A stretch of 29,497 nt of DNA from positions 1-29,497 of the forward strand of contig DGIE01000101.1 of assembly GCA_002393025.1 (NCBI GenBank), written 5' to 3'. A program made the position numbers and the translations under genes. A model generated the notes under the pieces. The model worked only from the letters and a program-made list of their open reading frames with translations. It made no database searches and had not been told where the DNA came from. This document shows positions 24,453 through 29,497 of this stretch, one piece after another (within the stretch, counting starts at the first letter, position 1; each line of letters starts with the position of its first letter). The stretch comes from Holosporaceae bacterium UBA3830 (GTDB lineage: Bacteria > Pseudomonadota > Alphaproteobacteria > UBA3830).

Positions 24453-25773
24453 TATCTTTCTCCTCCGGATTTAAAACTGAAATTACTTCTGGATCTTTTT
24501 TGAAAAACTTTACGACTTCTTTTTTCACGGTTTCAAGCTTAAAATCTTTAATCGAATTTTTGTACTCCCTTAGAAATGCGTAGTCATACCCAACGCTGAT
24601 TTTTTCCGACAGCCAATTCATTGTATCAATCACATCCGATTGGTAATTAAAAACATCAGAGGACTTATACAATTCTTTCTGCGCGGAAATCAATTTTTGT
24701 TCGTTAACCTCGTACGCTAACTTTTTAATTTCGCTTAAAATTGCAAATTCGGTTTCCTTGGAATATTTATTCTCTCTTAACGTAACGGAAATTCTTAAAT
24801 TTCCTTCTGCAAAATTCCAAAAAGAGTAGTCGAAACTTATACCGGACGCGACTCTTAACTCATTAATCAGAGATTTTTCGAGCTCTTTTTTCAGATAAAC
24901 AAAAAATATTTCGAGAGCGATCGGCGAGACTGCTCTGAAAGGTTCCACTTCATCATAGACAGATTTTTCTTGTCGATAATTCGGCAAACGCCAATAGATT
25001 TCGACAAACGGGAATTTTACCTGAGATCCTGTCATTTCAAAACTAACGGTAGCATCATGATGAGTCGGTTCCCTTAGTCTTTTTATCTCAGATTTTGTTT
25101 TTTTCGAAAAATTTTCTTCTATTATTTTCGAAATTTCGTCTTTATTTTTGATATATCCAGAAATAATCAAAGTGACCCGATTATTTGTGTAATTTTTTTC
25201 GCGAAATTGCTTCAAATCATCAATGGTAGTTGAATTTAATTCTTCGATCGAAAAAGGTTTTCCGAAAGCATCATGCCAATATAAAGACCGCAAAGCCTCT
25301 CTTCGCAATCTGTTTTTATCCAATAACAACCATTGATTAAATTTGCTGGAGATTTTTTCTTTTTCTTTCGCCAATTCCTGCTCTGAAATTTCTAATCCGT
25401 AAAAATGCCGGGCCATGCATTCTATGTGAAAAGGAAGGTCTACCCGCTTTCCCAAAAACGAAAATAATGATTGCTCCTGTCCGATGAATGAAGTCATTTC
25501 GACGTTATATCCTTGCGGATTTTTATTCATTTCTTTCTCAAGTTTTTTCTTGAAAATATTTCCGATTAATTCCGCTTTTCCGGATTTTCCCATATCGTCG
25601 GAGTGCCCCGCTGACAAGCACAATGTCACAAACACATTATCGGATTTATTTGTTTCCAAAAAAACAACAGAAACATCATTGGACAATTTTCTATATTCCG
25701 CACCGCGATAAACCTCCGCGAAAATTTCTCCGATCAAAAAGAAAAAACACAGACAAAAAAACTTTCTAATCAT
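24442..25773 (-). CDS. Exported M16 (insulinase/processing-protease) homologue lacking the HxxEH site
   Basis: A 443-residue protein with a signal peptide (MIRKFFCLCFFFLIGEIFA) and the two-lobed M16 pattern: an early strand RKLSNDVSVVFLETNKSDNVFVTLCLSAGH, a middle FREKNYTNNRVTLIISGYIKNKDEISKIIEENF, and a second lobe near SLINELRVASGISFDYSFW. Where active members have HxxEH, this one reads GKSGKAELIGNIF, placing E68, G71 and N72 at the ligand positions. It is therefore probably not a peptidase. It may act as the non-catalytic partner of an M16 protease, as in mitochondrial core proteins, but no catalytic partner is in this window. Confidence 0.75.
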   Translation of the reverse strand: MIRKFFCLCFFFLIGEIFAEVYRGAEYRKLSNDVSVVFLETNKSDNVFVTLCLSAGHSDDMGKSGKAELIGNIFKKKLEKEMNKNPQGYNVEMTSFIGQEQSLFSFLGKRVDLPFHIECMARHFYGLEISEQELAKEKEKISSKFNQWLLLDKNRLRREALRSLYWHDAFGKPFSIEELNSTTIDDLKQFREKNYTNNRVTLIISGYIKNKDEISKIIEENFSKKTKSEIKRLREPTHHDATVSFEMTGSQVKFPFVEIYWRLPNYRQEKSVYDEVEPFRAVSPIALEIFFVYLKKELEKSLINELRVASGISFDYSFWNFAEGNLRISVTLRENKYSKETEFAILSEIKKLAYEVNEQKLISAQKELYKSSDVFNYQSDVIDTMNWLSEKISVGYDYAFLREYKNSIKDFKLETVKKEVVKFFKKDPEVISVLNPEEKDNVI

Positions 25774-25822
25774 CCTATCTATTTACCATCTTACGTGATT
25801 GCCGTTACATTTGTCTACTGTA

Positions 25823-25951
25823 TCATTTGTTCGCGCAAGGAGGAACCAGCAACGGATTGTTCTTAGCACTTTCCAAATCGACGCCCTGATTTTCTAAACC
25901 ACCGCACGCGGAAATCAGCAACAATGGAATCAACAAAAAATACTTGCTCAT
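25823..25951 (-). CDS. Small lipoprotein (42 aa) with its own start inside the lspA frame
   Basis: MSKYFLLIPLLLISACGGLE is a complete lipoprotein signal with lipobox I-S-A-C (Cys16 is residue 174 of the joined frame), followed by 26 residues that end NNPLLVPPCANK. GGGAGAG lies 7-8 bases before the ATG (25949-25951), so independent initiation is plausible. In many alphaproteobacteria a DUF3035 lipoprotein follows lspA, and the PLLVPP tail resembles its beginning, so this may be a shortened version of that gene. It shares its frame with lspA, with no stop between. Confidence 0.55.
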   Translation of the reverse strand: MSKYFLLIPLLLISACGGLENQGVDLESAKNNPLLVPPCANK

Positions 25952-26425
25952 TTTTTTTCTCTCCCTTTTTTCCTCCGAATACGAAATTAATAATAGCACA
26001 AAAACTCCGACTACGATCGCGCTGTCGGCGATATTGAATGCCGGCCAGTGATACGATCCAAAATGAAAATCCAAAAAATCCACCACGGACTTATGGACAA
26101 TTCTGTCAATAATATTCCCGATCGCGCCACCGATAATTAAGCTTGCAGGAAGCCGATAATTTTTGTTTTTTCGCGCATAATCTATCAAAAACCAAACGAC
26201 AACAAGAGATAAAATGATAAGCACTATCGGCTGTAGAGTTCCGCTTAAAAGTCCAAAGGTGACGCCTCTATTTTGCACTCTTACGACATTGAAAAACGGA
26301 AAAATATTTATCGATTCTCCAAGATGCAGATTCCGAACGACAAACAGCTTCGAAAGCTGATCGCTCAGCAAAGTAAACAGAAACAAAAACGCAACTACGC
26401 GATGTTTTTCAGAACCTTTCGGCAT
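25823..26425 (-). CDS. lspA: Lipoprotein signal peptidase LspA, joined in frame to a small lipoprotein
   Basis: LspA cleaves prolipoprotein signal peptides in the inner membrane. Residues 1 to about 155 hold the four-helix enzyme: SDQLSKLFVV, VRVQNRGVTFGLL, GGAIGNIIDRIVHKSVVDF (D116) and FNIADSAIVVG (D134), the aspartyl dyad. The reading frame then continues, through EEKRERKK, into a complete lipoprotein precursor from M159 on. ATG at 26425 is preferred over the in-frame TTG at 26434; either way the start overlaps the ileS 3' end, the classic ileS-lspA pair. The 200-residue length exceeds the usual 150-170 because of the appended part. Confidence 0.93.
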   Translation of the reverse strand: MPKGSEKHRVVAFLFLFTLLSDQLSKLFVVRNLHLGESINIFPFFNVVRVQNRGVTFGLLSGTLQPIVLIILSLVVVWFLIDYARKNKNYRLPASLIIGGAIGNIIDRIVHKSVVDFLDFHFGSYHWPAFNIADSAIVVGVFVLLLISYSEEKRERKKMSKYFLLIPLLLISACGGLENQGVDLESAKNNPLLVPPCANK

Positions 26426-29139
26426 CGATCGCAAACCTTATCTTCATCAACCTGTGTAATCTTCCAGCACCTTTCGCATTTTTCTCCATCAGCGAGAGAA
26501 ACTACGACTTTTACATGAGGAAAATCCTCCGAAACAAATGCATTTTCCGGAGCTTCGCCATTTAAAATTTCGAATTGAGAAACAATAGCAATTTCTTCCC
26601 AAAATTCAGAATCTTTCGTATATAAAACCTCGTCCACGGCGAATAAAGTTACTTTTGCCTGCAAGCTTGAACCAATCAACTTTTCTTTTCGCGCGATTTC
26701 CAATGCAGTATTTACGACCCGACGTACCGACTTCACTTTTTCGATGTCTTCCGCGACTCTTTCGTTTTTCCATTCCACAACAGGAATCAAGTATCTTGCC
26801 AGATGAATGCTGGAATTTTCTTTGTTAAATGCCGACCACGCATCTTCCGCCGTGAAAACCATGATCGGGGCAATCCAACGAACTACATATTCGAATAAAG
26901 TGTAGATCACCATGCGGTAAGCTTTTCTTTTTTCATCATTGCGGTCATCACAGTAAAGACAATCCTTGCGAATATCAAAATAAAAAGACGATAAATCGTT
27001 CGCGCAGAAATTATACACCGTGTTGAAATATTTATTCAGATCATAATTTTCTATGCACTCAAATAACAGCTTGTGAACTTCGGTAATGCGATGCAAAACC
27101 CACTTTTCCAGGACGGGCAGTTCAGAATATTCAACAACTTCATTTTCCACATTATAATCCGACAGCGCTCCGAGCATGTATCGTAAAGTGTTGCGCATTT
27201 TGCGGTAGACATCCTCCAGCTGTTTCAAAATATTTTTTCCGATTTTTAAGTCCTGAGTGAAATCACTGCACGAAACCCACATGCGGAAAATATCTGCGCC
27301 GTAAGTGTTAACGATGTCCTCCAAATTGATTGTATTTCCGATGGACTTAGACATCTTGCGCCCCTGCTCGTCGACGGTAAATCCGTGAGTCATCACGGTT
27401 TTGAACGGAGCGTTTCCGAAAGTTCCGCAAGAGTTCAACAAAGAATGCTGAAACCATCCACGATGCTGATCCGATCCTTCAATGTAAAGATCCGACTGCC
27501 GCGCTCTGTTATCATTTCTAAAAACATAAGCGTAAGTCGAAGAACTTTCAAACCATACATCCAGCGTATCGAAATTTTGTTCGTAATCTTCGGCATTGTA
27601 TTTTTCCCCGAGAAAATCTTGAGCCGGACGAACAAACCAAGCATTCGACCCTTCCTTTTCGAAAATTTGTGCAACACGTTCGATTACCTCGGCATCTTTC
27701 AAAACTTCCCCGGTCTTTTTGCTAATGAAAAGAGGAATCGGCACTCCCCAAACTCGTTGACGAGATACACACCAATCGCCGCGATTTTCAACGAAGGCCT
27801 TAATTCGATTATATCCCTGCTTTGGAATCCATTTTGTTTTGTCGATTTCGCGCAGAGCTTTTTCGCGTAACCCCGTTTTGTCCATGCTGATAAACCACTG
27901 CGGAGTCGTACGGAAAATCAACGGAGCTTTCGACCTCCAAGAGTGAGGATAGCTGTGAACTATCGTTGTGTGGAAAAGCAGAGCGCCGACTTCGGTTAAT
28001 TTTTCGAGCATTTCGTTTTCGATTTTGAAAACATGCTTACCCGCGAACATCGGAATGCCATCGTAATAAACTCCCGAATCATTTACCGTTTGCGGAACGG
28101 CAATTCCGTATTTTTTACACACGTTGAAGTCGTCAACACCATGTCCCGGAGCCGTGTGAACCAATCCTGTTCCGGCATCGATTTCAACATGATCTCCGTG
28201 AATCAATGGAACATCAAAATCGTATCCTTGTCCGACAAACGGATGAGAACAAATTGTATTCTGTAAAATTTCTCCGTCGAATTCTTTCAAAATTTCCGCA
28301 GAAATTTTTGTCGTTGCTATGAAATTCTCGACCAAGTCTTTCGCAATGACGATTTTTTTCGACTCTGTCTGCAGCAAACAATAGCGAAATTTTTTTGAAT
28401 AAGAAATTGCGCGGTTTGCAGGAATCGTCCACGGAGTTGTTGTCCAAATCACGCAGTAGGCATCACGCAAAAATTCCAAATCAGTATTCTTAATCTTAAA
28501 CGCAACGTAAATGCTGGCAGATTTCTTGTCGATGTAATCGATTTCGGCGTCCGCAAGGGCTGTTTTTTCAACCACTGACCAGAAAACCGGTTTTTCTCCG
28601 CGGTACAGTGAGCCGTCCAAAATAAATTTCCCAATCTGCCGAATAACGGTTGCTTCGGATTTCGGATTCATAGTCAGATAAGGATGTTCCCAATCTCCAC
28701 AAACTCCGAGTCGTTTAAATCCATCCATCTGGACTTGAATCCATTTTTCCGCGAATTTTTGGCACATGGTACGAAATTCAGCAACAGAAATATCTGTTCT
28801 TTTTTTCGATTTTTCTTTTAACTTTTCTTCGATCTTCCACTCGATAGGAAGTCCGTGACAGTCCCATCCCGGAATGTAGTTAACATCAAATCCTTGCATT
28901 CTTTTAAAACGACAAATCACATCCTTGATGCACTTATTCAGGGCATGCCCTGCATGAGGTTTTCCGTTTGCGAAAGGAGGTCCGTCGTGCAGCAGATATT
29001 CTTCGCATCCTTTAGCTAACTGCCGAGATTGATCGTAAATATTGTCCCACTTTTTTAAAATTTCAGGCTCTCTTCTTGAAAGATTACCCCTCATCTGAAA
29101 ATCCGTTTGCGGAAGAAAAATTGTATCTTTAAAATTCAT
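26395..29139 (-). CDS. ileS: Isoleucine--tRNA ligase
   Basis: Class I synthetase that charges tRNA(Ile) and edits valine. The 914-residue protein has the HIGH motif as HAGH (62-65), the CP1 editing domain (WTTTPWTIPANRAI at 232-245 and TGLVHTAPGHGVDDF at 324-338), KMSKS (595-599), the anticodon-binding region and a C-terminal zinc finger with C888, C891, C903 and C906. The ATG at 29139 matches the family N-terminus. An in-frame TTG at 29157 touches the AGGAGG ribosome site with no spacer, so it is unlikely. A three-codon minigene ends one base before this ATG. It is first in a minus-strand run ending with rlmN. Confidence 0.96.
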   Translation of the reverse strand: MNFKDTIFLPQTDFQMRGNLSRREPEILKKWDNIYDQSRQLAKGCEEYLLHDGPPFANGKPHAGHALNKCIKDVICRFKRMQGFDVNYIPGWDCHGLPIEWKIEEKLKEKSKKRTDISVAEFRTMCQKFAEKWIQVQMDGFKRLGVCGDWEHPYLTMNPKSEATVIRQIGKFILDGSLYRGEKPVFWSVVEKTALADAEIDYIDKKSASIYVAFKIKNTDLEFLRDAYCVIWTTTPWTIPANRAISYSKKFRYCLLQTESKKIVIAKDLVENFIATTKISAEILKEFDGEILQNTICSHPFVGQGYDFDVPLIHGDHVEIDAGTGLVHTAPGHGVDDFNVCKKYGIAVPQTVNDSGVYYDGIPMFAGKHVFKIENEMLEKLTEVGALLFHTTIVHSYPHSWRSKAPLIFRTTPQWFISMDKTGLREKALREIDKTKWIPKQGYNRIKAFVENRGDWCVSRQRVWGVPIPLFISKKTGEVLKDAEVIERVAQIFEKEGSNAWFVRPAQDFLGEKYNAEDYEQNFDTLDVWFESSSTYAYVFRNDNRARQSDLYIEGSDQHRGWFQHSLLNSCGTFGNAPFKTVMTHGFTVDEQGRKMSKSIGNTINLEDIVNTYGADIFRMWVSCSDFTQDLKIGKNILKQLEDVYRKMRNTLRYMLGALSDYNVENEVVEYSELPVLEKWVLHRITEVHKLLFECIENYDLNKYFNTVYNFCANDLSSFYFDIRKDCLYCDDRNDEKRKAYRMVIYTLFEYVVRWIAPIMVFTAEDAWSAFNKENSSIHLARYLIPVVEWKNERVAEDIEKVKSVRRVVNTALEIARKEKLIGSSLQAKVTLFAVDEVLYTKDSEFWEEIAIVSQFEILNGEAPENAFVSEDFPHVKVVVSLADGEKCERCWKITQVDEDKVCDRCRKVLKNIA

Positions 29140-29140
29140 T

Positions 29141-29152
29141 TTAGTTAACCAT
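29141..29152 (-). CDS. Three-codon leader minigene before ileS (ATG GTT AAC TAA)
   Basis: A consensus AGGAGG (29158-29163) sits 5 bases before an ATG (29150-29152) that is followed by GTT, AAC and TAA. The stop ends one base before the ileS ATG. The ribosome site is badly placed for the ileS ATG itself (18 bases away) but ideal for this minigene, so ileS may be translated by re-initiation. Whether it is translated is an inference. Confidence 0.4.
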   Translation of the reverse strand: MVN

Positions 29153-29497
29153 CGCAACCTCCTAAAAATAAATAAAAATCATGATGTAGTCAATAAAAAG
29201 AAGACTATCAATAGTGGGCCACAACGCAAAAAAGCAGAACTATTCGATCTCGGGAATATAAACCCTAGAAACTCTGTAGACAATGACTCAAAGAAACAAA
29301 TGAGTTCTTTTTGAAAATAAAACAATCTGAAGAGTTAACGGACAACAAAGGAACTGCTACTTCAACCGAATAATCAGTCCGTTATAGACAATCGCTTATC
29401 AAAAGCACGCAAAAAGTTAACGAATTTAATTCAACGGTTTTTTAACTTTTTTGTGCTATTTTGCCAACGGGTGGGTGCGTGGGGCTTTGCAAAATAA
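29153..29497. other. ileS leader and upstream intergenic region, no gene seen
   Basis: No convincing gene is present. A plus-strand open stretch runs to a TAA at the last base but has no start codon before its final third. Minus-strand frames entering from the right edge stop within 70 bases. Seen here are the probable ileS promoter, the AGGAGG site, a weak stem ACTCA/TGAGT (29286-29290, 29301-29305) followed by TCTTTTT, and an 8-base inverted repeat TAACGGAC/GTCCGTTA (29336-29343, 29377-29384). Confidence 0.6.
29255..29283 (-). promoter_or_regulatory. Probable promoter of the ileS-lspA operon
   Basis: Minus strand: TTGTCT (29278-29283), 17-base spacer, TATATT (29255-29260). Transcription would start near 29248 and give a leader of about 110 bases carrying the minigene. 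A second match nearer the gene (TTGACT 29188-29193, TATTTT 29165-29170) would start transcription inside the ribosome site and is less likely. Confidence 0.42.

Noticed and set aside
29165..29193. A second promoter for ileS (TTGACT, 17 bases, TATTTT)
   Set aside because: The transcript would begin inside the AGGAGG ribosome site, so it could not be used for normal translation; the promoter at 29255-29283 fits better.
29344..29497. Possible small plus-strand gene ending at the window's last base
   Set aside because: About 50 open codons but no ATG, and the only GTG is near the end; no ribosome site.
1..29497. tRNA or rRNA genes and insertion sequences in the gaps
   Set aside because: No cloverleaf with a T-loop GTTCRANNC block, no rRNA core sequence, and no transposase or matching terminal repeats were seen; the gaps are short and AT-rich.

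Overview
The window is a chromosomal segment of a low-GC alphaproteobacterium, most likely a host-associated one of the Holosporales/Rickettsiales kind. The alphaproteobacterial call rests on the split Fo cluster atpB-atpE-atpF'-atpF with two different b-type subunits, the neighbouring acpP-fabF-mltG run, the ileS-lspA pair, and a GatCAB amidotransferase. The host-associated call is an inference from two exported orphan proteins: one rich in glutamine and ankyrin repeats, the other apparently a chain of helix-turn-helix-like modules. No rRNA, tRNA, insertion sequence, phage module or CRISPR array was recognised.

Layout. Positions 1-3115 (minus): a 44-residue membrane peptide, xerD, gatA and the 5' part of gatB, which runs off the left edge. 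Positions 3261-8011 (plus): a CorC/HlyC-type DUF21-CBS protein, a zinc-ribbon membrane protein, ftsK and lolA, probably one envelope/division operon. Positions 8036-9535 (minus): the exported ankyrin/Gln-rich protein. Positions 9730-14317 (plus): the ATP synthase Fo genes, then acpP, fabF and mltG. Positions 14349-15632 (minus): the exported protein with repeated helix-turn-helix-like modules. Positions 15761-20901 (plus): thrS, a nitronate-monooxygenase-like flavoprotein overlapping an RluB-type pseudouridine synthase, a 54-residue small ORF and an FkbM-type methyltransferase. Positions 20910-29139 (minus): a tightly packed run ileS, lspA (joined in frame to a small lipoprotein), an M16-like protein without its metal site, pgi, a dapF-rnhA fusion and rlmN. 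Positions 29153-29497 hold the ileS leader and promoter region and no convincing gene.

How it fits together. Most genes are housekeeping: amidation of mischarged tRNA (gatAB), chromosome dimer resolution (xerD with ftsK), lipoprotein maturation and transport (lspA, lolA), peptidoglycan (dapF, mltG), fatty acids (acpP, fabF), energy (atp), and translation or RNA modification (thrS, ileS, rluB, rlmN). The accessory content lies between these blocks. The two exported orphans are both minus-strand single genes at the junctions of plus-strand operons, and their signal peptides resemble each other. The unusual points are the DapF-RNase HI fusion with altered epimerase motifs, the LspA-lipoprotein join across a run of eight A, the three-codon minigene before ileS, and the HTH-repeat exported protein, which is the best candidate for something undescribed. 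Several sigma70-like promoters with TTG-type -35 boxes and 16-18 bp spacers can be read in the gaps.
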